A DNA stretch of 64,000 nt from Distichodus sexfasciatus (taxonomy: Eukaryota; Chordata; Actinopteri; Characiformes; Distichodontidae): positions 12,051,416 through 12,115,415 of the forward strand of contig JAVGVS010000002.1 in the NCBI GenBank assembly GCA_032718565.1. Direction: 5' to 3'. The notes under the pieces were generated by a model. It was given only the letters and a program-made list of their open reading frames with translations. It was not told where the DNA came from and ran no database searches. The position numbers were made by a program, and so were the translations under genes. Shown here one piece after another: positions 46,394 through 58,300 of the stretch (within the stretch, counting starts at the first letter, position 1; every line of letters starts with the position of its first letter).

Positions 46394-49300
46394 ATGTTGT
46401 CCTACATTTTTGGTGTAGGTATTGACTTAAGAATTTGCTGTAGTAAAAGTGAACAGATTAAAAGGCGATTTTTCTAAACGTATCGTGCTCTGTTAGAGTG
46501 GATGTGGGCGACGTGCTGTATGTAAACCTCTGGCACAGCGGGTTAATGGTCTCCACCCTGCTTCTTCTATACACAAGTTAACTCGAGCTAAATAAACCGT
46601 GCTAAACTATTCGTGCATTGTAAAATAAGTTGCACTCATTTAGGAGCGTGTCTTTCTGTAGCTACTGCAGTACTTTATTTCTGCCTGTTTTTATCCAATT
46701 CCTTGACTTTTGTTGACATTTTGTTCCTAATGTCTGCCCTTGCATAAGAAGGCTGCCACATTCCATTTTATTGCAATGCAATTTGCAAGCGAGTGAGACA
46801 GATGCAGATATATTGGGCTGCGGTATAAAAATAGCACTGCAATATGTTTTCTGCGATGTAAAAATCCTGTAGTTTGTAAACCAGACAACTTGAGTAGCTT
46901 ATTATGGACAGAATGACTCAATCTAGAGTGTTTGGGAGAATGTGCCTCTGCATTGAACATAGAAATTCTTTTTATTTTGAAGACTTTGCAGCATCACTAC
47001 TCCAACTGTAATCTGTAATCTTTAATCAAGTTATATTAGACTTTTGATGATTAGTCATGGAAAATGAGAACCAGGCGAGCTTTCTTTTTTGTCAAGCTTC
47101 AGCAAGAGTTGTAGCATGACATTTGCAGCCCATTTAAAGTTTCAACAGTTTCTCTTTAACAGCAGGGTTTGCATTACACAGCTATTAAAATCATAAAGAG
47201 CTTGAACATACTGTAGAATTTAACATCTACACACTCATTTGTGCAGATGTTGCTTTTTGTTTATGTTTTGGAAGTTTATTTAACCTGATTCCAGTCAGGG
47301 CCAAAATTGAACCTTGAGGCCAAAAGAGGCAGTGACTCTTGTAACACCACCATTTTCTGCTCAGTTTATCTGTCTCTACAAAATCAGACTAAGCAGAAAA
47401 TCTGACTCACTCCAACAGGGAGTTGGGGTAAAATTGGGCTAAAGGTTTCAGAGTGTAAACCAAACTTCATTTTTGCATTTACAACTTGTTCTTATCTGTG
47501 AGGTTTTCCTAATAAAAGAGATATTCTACCCAGATCAACTTGAGAAAAGGAATTTTGCTAAGGGGATAAAAGATGGAGGCACTGTTACTTTGCTAGCTCC
47601 ATCATTCACATGGGACTTGAACCACCCCAATTACTAAATGGATTTTAGTCTTCCATCGCACACCACCACTTTGTCAGGCTGACATTATCCTCATATCTAC
47701 AGATCATCCACAGTGGTTGGAAGAGCATCTTCAGTCTACTCTGTAGGCTCTTCGGCTGCAAGAGGAAACCTGCCATTACCCTTGAAGATCCTAGTGTCAA
47801 ATATGCTCTGCGCCTCGTAGATAAAGAGGTGAGTTGTGGGCCTGGGGCATGAATACAGTTGCTATTTCCAGTTCAGTACTACAAAATTTGATTTTCGACA
47901 ATTGAAGTTTTGTTTTTATTTATTTTCTTACATTTTTAGATTATTAGTCATGACACAAGGAAGTTCCGCTTTGCTCTGAAGTCTCCAGATCATGTATTGG
48001 GGCTTCCTGTTGGTAAGTTACTGTTTGACTGCAGTTGACAGATCATTCAGAGAGTAAAGGTGTCTGTCTGTGCTCATAACTCCATCTGTTGTGTGTACAG
48101 GTCAGCATATATACCTGTCTGCAAAAATAGATGGTAACCTTGTGGTGAGGCCTTACACTCCAGTATCCAGCGATGATGATAAAGGATTTGTGGACCTTGT
48201 GATTAAAGTAGGTGTTCTTTAAATAGTTCATGGATATTGATGATTTGGTGATGATTAATGTGCAACAAAGTTGTAAATTGCTTAAACACAGCAGTTGCTG
48301 ACCTAAAGTATTTTTGCAGTTCACCTCCGTTATATAAGCTCAGAAAGCTAAAATTTAATGAGGCAGATTTAATATTAAAGGTGATGATTGTTGGAATATA
48401 ATATTTAAACAACAAGCCTTAAATCACATAAGAACATTACATATTAGGTGGTTTTACTGACTGATGAATTTACATGACTTACGCAATGCTCTGTACCTTT
48501 CTGTTGTTGTATAGATATACTACAAAAATACGAATCCAAAGTTCCCTGACGGTGGAAAGATGTCTCAGTACTTGGAGAGCCTCCGGATTGGTGACACAAT
48601 TGATTTTAGAGGTCCAAGTGGCCTCTTGGTTTACAATGGCAAAGGTGAATAAGTTACACAGCACTCTTGAACTCTGAGCAGAGTCTCAGTATGATTTTGG
48701 AAAGAAGAGAGTATAAGTTATTTAACAGAGGACAGTTAGTGAGGAAAGCAGATTTGTAGTAAACTAGTTTAGTTTAGCATTTGGTGTTGAATATGTTCAC
48801 CATGCAGAACCCTTTGTTTAAAAAAAAAAGTTGTGTATATAGAACACATTTACTGTTTGCTGTGTGAAGTCATAAAATTTTATTGTATTATTATTTACAG
48901 GTTGCTTGATTTCAAAAGTGGAATTTTTTGATTGTGCAGTCTGTACATGGGTCTGTTTTGTTGTTTGTTTCAGGGGAATTTGCTATCAGACCTGACAAAA
49001 AGTCTCCTCCAGTGATTAAGACTGCAAAACATCTTGGGATGATTGCAGGAGGGACAGGTAATTGAATCAGCCTTCTTTTTGTTCCTTTCTTATGTACATT
49101 TTTGACCAATTGAGAGTGTGAAACTTTTTCCAAAATGTATGAAATTGGGTTTGTCTGCAATATGCACAATACTGAAAATGTATAGATTATAATTAGGGAT
49201 GCACCCATCATATATATGATTTGGATATCGGTCTGATAACGACTCACATAGCTGGATCAGGTCTTGGGAGGCATTGGGCCGTTCTATAGAGCTGATCTGT

Positions 49301-50805
49301 TCAATTAAATTGTAAGTTTTTCTATGTTTGTGCATGCGTCCGTTATGCATCTGAAGTTGCACTGCAGTAAAGCTGGTTTATTGTTCGCCATTTGCACTAA
49401 TTTGTACATATTGATATGACAATGAGCAGAACAGGCAATGCAACACACTCCAACACCAAAAGCAAATCATGCAATTTTACTGTTTAATTTTCTTAACAAC
49501 ACTGGCCCTTGCTCGCAGTCTCTGTGTTCCTGAGCATTTTAGCGCTGCAGGATTAGGAACCATCACATAATAATTTTTGAGATGTTATTTTAGTACTAAA
49601 TATACATATAGGTGTGTAATTTCTATTTCCTTAAGCATAATAGAATAATCTCAGTCTCATCTGACAGAAATGCACAACTTATTCATTATAAACTGGTATT
49701 GGTTTCCTACTCAGGACCAGCCAAAAAAGCCCAAGTATTGGCATCGTAACTGTAAAAGTTGGATCAGTACATCCCTAATTATAATCACTTGTAATGTGTA
49801 GAAATGTGTCTTTTGGCTCATCTGCGTTTTTCTGGTTTTTTTTCCCCAGGTATTACTCCCATGCTCCAGATCATTCAGGCAATAATGAAAGATTCAAAGG
49901 ACCAGACAATCTGTTACTTGCTGTTTGCTAATCAGGTGGGCCACTGCCATTGTTTTTATAATTATGAGAGCAGCTCATATACATACACATGGACATAAAT
50001 TTCAGTTAAACATAGTTAGTTTTGCATGCTACAGCCATTGTTTGACTAAACCAACACAGCACATGAGTGAGATTAATGGGACTGTTATCACAGGGTAATG
50101 TTGTTCTAGCTGGCTACGTCTTTTTGGAGTTCAAAAAGCCAAATTAAACACAAAACATTCTTTCTATTTCTTTGACTTTTAATTAAATTATTTGTTTATA
50201 GCTTATACTGCTCTACTCCTAATTAAATCCAACAACAGTTAAAATTTTTTGCTGTGATAAAGTCTGTATTGATAAAGTTGCAAAGACACAAAACACCTGA
50301 ACATAAGTTTGTGTTGTAAATACTGAACCAGTCTGACAACTCTACCACATTATAACTATTCCAGTTTGAGTTTAATAATTCCCACTAAACCCTTTATTTT
50401 ATTCTTTCGTACAGTCTGAAAAGGACATTCTTCTGCGCCCGGAGCTGGAGGAGATTCAGGCCAATCACCCAGACAGGTTTAAACTGTGGTACACCGTTGA
50501 CAAGGCTCCTGACAGTAAGTGGGACCTCCAGATCTGTTGTACATTTTGCTTTTACATTTTGCAAATATAAAATGGCTCTTAAAACCGGATCTGGTAAAAC
50601 TTGAATCATCGTCTCTCTCATTGGCACGATAGACTGGGAGTACAGTGAGGGATTCATCAGCGAGCACATGGTGCGCGATCACCTTCCTCCCCTCGGCGAT
50701 GACACACTCATCCTCATGTGCGGCCCTCCTCCCATGATCCAGTTCGCCTGCAACCCAAACCTGGACAAAGTGGGCCATTCTGCCAGCAGACGCTTCATCT
50801 TTTAG
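46394..50805 (+). CDS. cyb5r3: NADH-cytochrome b5 reductase 3
   Basis: Complete 9-exon gene, 299 aa (human about 301). Exons: 46394-46414, 47703-47828, 47940-48012, 48101-48207, 48515-48644, 48974-49057, 49850-49935, 50415-50514 and 50633-50805; phases close at 900 nt. The enzyme passes electrons from NADH through FAD to cytochrome b5 for fatty-acid desaturation, sterol synthesis and methaemoglobin reduction. The FAD motif RPYTPVSSDD starts at residue 90. The NADH-binding GGTGITPM starts at 178, and CGPPPMI lies at 272-278. The N-terminus has a hydrophobic stretch (YIFGIIHSGWKSIFSLLCRL) before the soluble domain, consistent with ER or outer-mitochondrial membrane anchoring. It lacks the MG N-myristoylation start of the mammalian membrane form, so another first exon may exist. 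Residues throughout match CYB5R3 better than CYB5R2. Confidence 0.95.
49194..49777. mobile_element. hAT-type non-autonomous transposon in cyb5r3 intron 6
   Basis: A 584-bp element bounded by TAGGGATGCACC on the left and GTACATCCCTA on the right, roughly inverted. It is flanked by an exact 8-bp target duplication ATTATAAT (49186-49193 and 49778-49785), the length diagnostic of hAT insertions. No transposase frame is present, so it is a MITE. Confidence 0.8.
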
Positions 50806-51506
50806 AAATCACAGTAACCCTGAGTATCAGTCAAGAGTTTTGCTAATAGTAACGTTCAGCTTTGCCCAAAGCCATCACAGTTACTACCCGCATCAATATT
50901 ATGCGTTTTTAGTCAAAGAAATGTTGGAATCAAGTAGAAAGGAGAGAATAAATGAAATATAGAACTCAAGTGACTGATCATTTGGAAGTAGAGAATTTTT
51001 GCAAATTTGAAAATGCTGGTGTTTGCACCTAAGCTGGTTATTGTATAACAGTATAATTTGTGTTCTATTTGTTCGCCGTACAAATCTTTTTTTATATGTA
51101 TTTGCAGCTTTCATACAACATAAAGCGCTGGTGTGTACATACAGTATACCTGTATTGTATGATTATGCACAGTCCTTGTATTTTTATTATTTACAAATAG
51201 CTATTCAGTAACGGATATATTTTTGATTTATGGTTTTTGAGAATTATTCAGAGTTCAAACGCTTACTTTCAAGTGCCTTATAACCTTAATGCAGAACGAG
51301 ACGGTGACATGTTTTGTTGTTTATATTTGTCTTATGTGAACTTTAAAAAGAAAAATTGTGGGTCACATGAAAGAACATCAACAGTGAAGGTCATTACATC
51401 TATTTTATAATCATTGTTTTTTTTGTGTGCAAAATGTTTGCAAACCTTAAAGGTCTCACTTGCCAGACATTCTATTCTATGTTCCAGCACTGCGTTGTTG
51501 TTAACA

Positions 51507-51512
51507 AATAAA
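51507..51512 (+). terminator. cyb5r3 polyadenylation signal
   Basis: AATAAA 0.7 kb after the stop codon in a T-rich 3' UTR. Confidence 0.6.
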
Positions 51513-51776
51513 ATATGCTTTGAAAGTCACTGCATTCACCATGAATTCTAGCAAAAAAATTATTTTTAAAAAGTTCTATGATCACATTTCACTGTAAACA
51601 TACTCATACAAACGTATGTACAGTATTTGTTGTACGGTATGTCTCACTATGACGTTTTTGTAAAGGAAAATTAGGGTGTTTGGAGGTGGTAACTGAGTAT
51701 TTGTGACTAGATTTAAACTCTTACAGTGAATGAAGTAATGAATATGAAAGGGAAAGGAAGTAAACTTTAAGAACAT

Positions 51777-51782
51777 TTTATT
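51777..51782 (-). terminator. ppfibp1 polyadenylation signal (minus strand)
   Basis: TTTATT on plus, AATAAA on minus, about 560 bp past the ppfibp1 stop. It converges with the cyb5r3 signal about 265 bp away. Confidence 0.5.
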
Positions 51783-52343
51783 GACTTCATAAATTCATAA
51801 CAGAACTGGGGCATTTACTGATATAAGTACGGCATGTATTGTTGAAGGCTAAATACTCCCAATGTGATACAAATTGTCTTCCCAAAAGATTCTAAACATT
51901 ACATGTTCAGATTCAGTTCAAAGTAACACATGCAACAATATGCAGGAGTCAACGCATGTAAAAATACAAAATTTAAAAAAAATATGGCTGTTCTAATACA
52001 TTGCATGATTAAAAGTATCTTAAAATGTCTTTTGGTCATCTTCATTTGCAGTCTTTGGTTTATTTGGCACAGTCTCATAAATACTGAAATATTGCATATA
52101 CTGCATGTGGTAAAAAGAAATAAATACATTCAGTTTCTCTAAAATGCTCTGATTGGTATGTAGATATTGGGAAGTTACAGCATCACGGCATTCCTAAAGA
52201 AATGCAAGTCTGTAACTCTACCCACAGGTGGTGCTCTGCATCTTTTCACAGTACTTGGCTCTGGAGCAGATTGGGATGTTGGAGCTTCCACAGTGAGGGC
52301 CAATAATGGCAGGATGAGCTGCAGCCACATATAAGCCTGTTCC

Positions 52344-55300
52344 TCATGCGCTGGACTCGTTTTCTGCAGTGCCGGCGTCATGTGAGCAAGAAGATACCTC
52401 CTTGAAGAACTCATCCTCTTTCAGCATACTCTAGAAAACACATCAAAAGCAGGAGAGTGAGACAGCAAAAAATAAGATGTGCAGAATGCACACAGAAACA
52501 GTGTAGACCTGAGTAACGTCAATACGACGTTTGCTCAGCTTAGAGGCAATTTGGGCAGTTTGGCAAATTTAGCTTCCTTCCCGTTACTTTGCAAAGATTT
52601 GACTTGCTCAAGACAGTTAAGAGAAAATTGCACATGGCTGTAATTAACAAGTTAAAAGGCATCTTTGTTCAATGTGACCAAAAAAAACCAAAAAACGGAA
52701 TACCCTTTTGCACAGTTTGGGCAAATACAATTTGGAAAATCAGATTACAACAAAAACACACTCAGGCTGTTACTTACAACAGAACACATTCTGCTTATTT
52801 TTTCTGGTCTCAGAATAGCAACAGCAGGTTTATGCATGTGTGAAATCTTTATTAATCAAAATAACATGGTGTGTGCGCATGATAAGACAGTATCTCACAG
52901 TGAGGTTGTTGATTCCCTCTGAGAAAACTCCTATCTGCCTCACCGTGCCCTCAGAGTCATCCATCTGCAAGCACAGACATTACACAAGTCAGGGGGAAGA
53001 AACCATTTTGCATCCACAACCAAACACAGATATTAATATAGACAAGCTCTAAACCAGGGGTTTAAAACCTGGGCACTGGGGAGCCACAGGTTCTCACAAA
53101 AATACTCAAGACTCACGTCAGGAAGGTCTTGAGAATGATCTGATGAGATGAATCAGATGAGGTAAATAAAGCAGAAAGCTAAACTCTGCAGTGCTGTGGC
53201 TCTCCGGAAACTGATGTTTGACAATCTGATCTAAACTCTGACCCCCAGGTTCATGTGGTGCTGGTGTTTGAAGTAGTTTTAAATTCTTACCTGATCCAGC
53301 TGTTCTAGATTGTCCCCGTAGATGCGGAGACCCCCGTGGAAGCTCCTGCTCTGGGGCATCTGCACATCCATGGGGCACACAAACTCCTCACTCTCCTCCT
53401 GACGCTTCCGCCGCAGCGTCCCGAATCCCCCGAACGATAGACGTCTTGGCTGGACCGTTGAAAAGGCAGGAAATTTATTTTTATTTATTCCATTTGTAAA
53501 CATACATAAATAACAATCAGCCTCATTCGCTAACTGTTCTTGAGAAGAAATGTGTTCTTAAAGCATACCGGCACTGTTTTCATTAAGATTCTGACGTGCA
53601 ACATTGCTTTTAATTCAAGATTTGTTTCAAGGCAAGATAGAATCTATGAATACTGTATGCAAATACAGTATAGCTTATTGGGTTTTGTTCAGCTCTACAG
53701 TGGTAAAATATAGTATTTAAAAGTCAAACAAATAGACAAACAAATGTACTACTTATTAAGATTAACAAACTACTTATTTTAAAACCATATTATAGTTAAC
53801 TATAATAGATCTCCCACCAAACTATCAAACCCTAACTCTCACACAAGTGACCTGTACTGATCTCCACTATGTACTTCTCCACCTTACATAACACTTGCAT
53901 TCTATGCATTCTGCTGACAAGAAAGTACATGCCCAAAAAATGTTACATCTGTGCATACATTCTCTATTTATGTACAGATGTATATATTTATTCTATTTAT
54001 CTATATTTTTCACTCCAATCTACTGCTGCAGATAATTGATCAAATAAATAGAAAGATCAAAATAATAAATTACTAATTACACACCACTATTCATTTATTT
54101 TTCCCTTCCTTTTTGCCCACTTATGCAACTTCTACATGATTGCTTGGTGTAAATTAATACCATTACTGTTATTAATTACACATTCAATTTTAAAGCTGAA
54201 TGTTAAAGATGTGTACTGCTTATATACTGTATATGTGACCCGATCTGCAGTAATGAGTCGGAAGTCGGCGTTCTATTTATTTAGATACGGGCCGATTATG
54301 TTGACAAACATCAAAAATATCGATTTTTCTTTTTTGGTCTTATATGAAAGAAAAGGTCTTCAAAATTAATTTGGTCCCCAAAAAAGAAAAATCGATATTT
54401 TTGATGTTTTTCAACATAATCGGCCCGTATCTAAATATACAGAACGCTGACTTCCGACTCATTATGGCAGATCGGGTCACATATATAGTATATAAAATAA
54501 GTTTAGGTTTGCTAAAGAGGTGAAGGCCAAAGCACATAACCCCACGTGACTGTAGCCTCCCCCAACCTTTCTGACTCTATACATGTCTGAAAATGCGGAA
54601 AGAGACTTGTTCTATTCTTTAACACCACACAAACCTGAATCACAACTCACCCTTATCTCTTTACTTCATTCAAAGACAAAGGCTGATGCAGGTTTCTCTG
54701 GGCCTGCATTCTTAGTTGGTATTTGATTTAAAAAAGATTCATAGTAATGTAATAATGTTGAAATATGTTGACAAACACCATTAGATCAACCAATTTCTGT
54801 CTCGTTCAGAGACAAAGCAAAAATATATTTTCTTCATTAACTGTCTATTATAATTCCACCCTATGCCAGTGCATGGAATTTGCCTTCTTCTACATCTCAG
54901 AAAGCAAGTCATCGTCTGGTCCCACCTTCACTCTGGCTGTGGCTGTGAGCGGTGAGTAGTCTGGATTCTCCAAACACTCTTGCTTGAGTCTCTGCGCTTC
55001 TGCACCAATCAGCAGATGGAAGTGTGTGGCCAAGTGGCGTCTCAGCAGTGACTTGTTTGGCGGGATGTTCAGCAGGAGGGCCATAGTCTCCACATTAAAC
55101 CGTGGCTCCAGCACCTTTGGAAGCACAAATATGACAGTGAGCTTCCACACACAACGCTCCTTTTGATTCATCCATAATAATATTGAAAATAACTTATTAT
55201 TTTATATATTTTCTTCCTTCTTTACCCTAACCCATCTGACATCTCTTCTCTCACCAAGTGCCCAAGGCAATTGGTTCTCCCTTAAGAAATGGTGAATCCT

Positions 55301-58300
55301 CATCAACAGGCCACTAAACAATGAAAGTTATGAATGGTAATTCATTCATTCATTATCCGTACTGCTTAATCCCAACCGGGCTCGTGGTGGGACCGGGGCC
55401 TATCCCAGGAGCTATGGGCCAACACACCGCAGGGCACACACACTCACACAACCACACTCTCACTTACACCTTAGCGGGCAATTGGGAGTTGCCAATTAAC
55501 CTACAGTGCATGCTTTTGGACTGTGGGAGGAAACCGGAGCACACGGAGGGAACCCATGCGAACACAGGGAGTGCAAACTCCACACAAAAAGGACCTACGG
55601 TCGAGCCGGGGAAAAAACCCAGTCTTCTCGCCGTGAGGCAGCAGCGGTAACCACTGTGCCTCCGTGCCGCCCAACTAATGGTAATACTTTTTCACAATTA
55701 AAATACGTTTTTTGTATCATTAACGCCACATTTTCTACATATGGGGTGCAACTATACCTTTGGGAAATGAACCTCAGATCTCCCATTCTGGCAGCAACAA
55801 ACATGACAGTCACTTTGTGATTAATTTGTGTCTCCACAGTGTTAAGATTCCTCTCACCATCAGGCCACCATGCACTCCACTTCCCCTGAGGTTGGGTGCA
55901 TATTCGGCCAGATCCACTGAACGCAGCCACTCCATCACTCTGTGATTGGTCCACTGACAGATCTCTATTGGCGCCATATTATTCTGTATATAAGGAAGGA
56001 TAAAGCATTAGCAATCCATAAACAGAGAAATTAATACATATGAAGGGCAGGGTGGGGAAGGAGAACTAGAACCTCGTCAGAAGGTCTGCGGCGGAGGCAA
56101 CTGGGCTCGTAATGGTTGATCCTGAGCACCTGGATGGCCCTCTTGATGCTGAGATGGTGAAGCACACTGCCAACCTTCAGACTCAGTAAATCATCCTGAG
56201 ACATTGACAGTTGGTGTGGAAATGAAAGCATTTGACTCAGATTCAGACACGTTCCAAGTTAAAGTTTTTGTAAAGGTAACAAAAATAAAAAAGACTTACC
56301 ACAGTCATGTAGTGAAGCATTCGTCCATCCACCCGACCATCATCAAACTGGGATTTGTACTGAGGCAGTCCGATGTCATCCAGCCATCCTTAATTAGATA
56401 ATAATAATGACTCTACTGTGCTTATACAGGGTTTATGCTACATACGTAAGTCTAGCAGACCATGTCCTGAAGTATAATGAAGACCGTCAACTCAATTGGT
56501 TCGACAGTTTAGGGCTTACAGTTTGATGCACTCATAATATATTTAAAAAAATGTAAAACTAAGATTTAATGTTTTTATTTATTATTTCTTAAGCAAGTAT
56601 ATGAAGTATATCGTCGGTATCAGGCAGAAACCTCGCATCCATTTTTGGTCATTTTTATTTTTTTTTTAACCAATGAAAAGTGTTTGAGACTACAGCCCTC
56701 AACTCCATATTTGCAGGTCAAAACCCTTGTGAGCGATTGTCATTGTGAACACACCACAGCACACCACAACGAAATGTGACCTCTTCATTTGACCCATCCG
56801 TGAAGAAGCAGTAGGCTAACAAAGGGCAGCCCGGGGACTGGTGCTCGGGGACAGTACCTTGCTCATAAGTAGGGCTGGGTATCGTTGCTGATTTCCTGAA
56901 TTGATTCGATTCTGATTCACAAGGTCATGATCCGATTCAATTCTCGATTCGATTCGATATTGATTTATTTAGAGATTTCTTTGCGTCAATACTAGTTTTG
57001 CTTGGTTATAAAATTAGGCCAGACGGTGATTTGAGCGGAGCAGCTTCAGCCATGGCTATATTTGGTTTCGGTTTCGCTGGTCTCACATTTTTATAGCTCT
57101 CCTTGCGCGGTCGCGAGAAGTAGTGCATAGCCGCAGGAAAAGATCGATCCGCAAATTTTTGAATCGATATCGTATTTTTCGAACGAGAATCGATATTGAT
57201 CGGTGAATCGAACCCAGCCCTACTCATAAGTACCTCAGTAACTTTACCATTCCTGGATTCGAACCTGTGACCTTCTGATGTGGTCGCAATGTAAATACTG
57301 ACCCAATGTAAGACAGATTTTGGAAAAATACTGGCAAGATAATATATGACCATATCTTAAGATGTTCTACCAATTTTGACAACACAATGTTTATCTATTT
57401 AGAATACACATTTTTTCAATTTATTGAAAACTAACAGTTTTGGACATAAAAGTTTCCGCCCGACAGTGACTATATAGTATAGTATATAATAGCAAGTATG
57501 TACAAAATCCCCTGCAAAAAGTTTTTATTTTTCTAACACACCATGCATATTTTTACATCCCTCATTTTCTATTTAAAACTATTTTCAGTTGGACTACGAA
57601 CCATTAACATGGACAGAGAATCAGGGTAAAATTGGGTTGAATGTCACAGTGTAAACCAGCAAAAATATAATGTGTATATTATGTATAATATGTATATTAT
57701 ATTATATGATAAATATAGCACTTGGCTTCCCATAGTAACTTACGGGTAACCCAGTTAAAGTCCAGTTTGCCCTTGGCATCCTCCTCCGTGCCCAGAGCTT
57801 GAATAGCTAGATGCAGTTTCTTTCTGTGTAGTGGATGCCTGATGCCCAGCTCCTGGAGCAAAAACACAGGTACACACACGCCAGTGCATTCTTGTTACAT
57901 ACCTTAGCTCTCAAATGATTGCATAATATACAGTTTCAAGGCCTTGTGTCTCACCTTCTCCAGCTCATGTTGTGAGGCATTAAGCAGCGTCTGTCCTGAG
58001 CGAATCCAGTGCTGAGCCTGACTGATGTACAGACCCAAACCCTGCTCCTGTAGCCACGCAAACACCTGCTCTTTACTCCAGTGGGCAAACGGAGTGATCA
58101 GCTCACTGGGGAAGTGGCAGAAAAAGAAAAGAGTGAACCTTAGAAACATAAGCTCAACTTCACAAGCATTTTTTATATCTAAACATGTTTCAGTAGTTCC
58201 ACTAACTTGTTGTTGCTCTGCTGCATGTCGCGTGACCAGCCCAGTCTGGGCCCCGCTGTGGCTCTCACTCCACCTCTTTTGAACTCTGATTCAGCTTCTT

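Noticed and set aside
54136..54537. Similar peptides on both strands
   Set aside because: Explained by the inverted repeat, not by duplicated genes.
55321..55650. 109-codon plus frame in a ppfibp1 intron
   Set aside because: Lies within a SINE family A copy.
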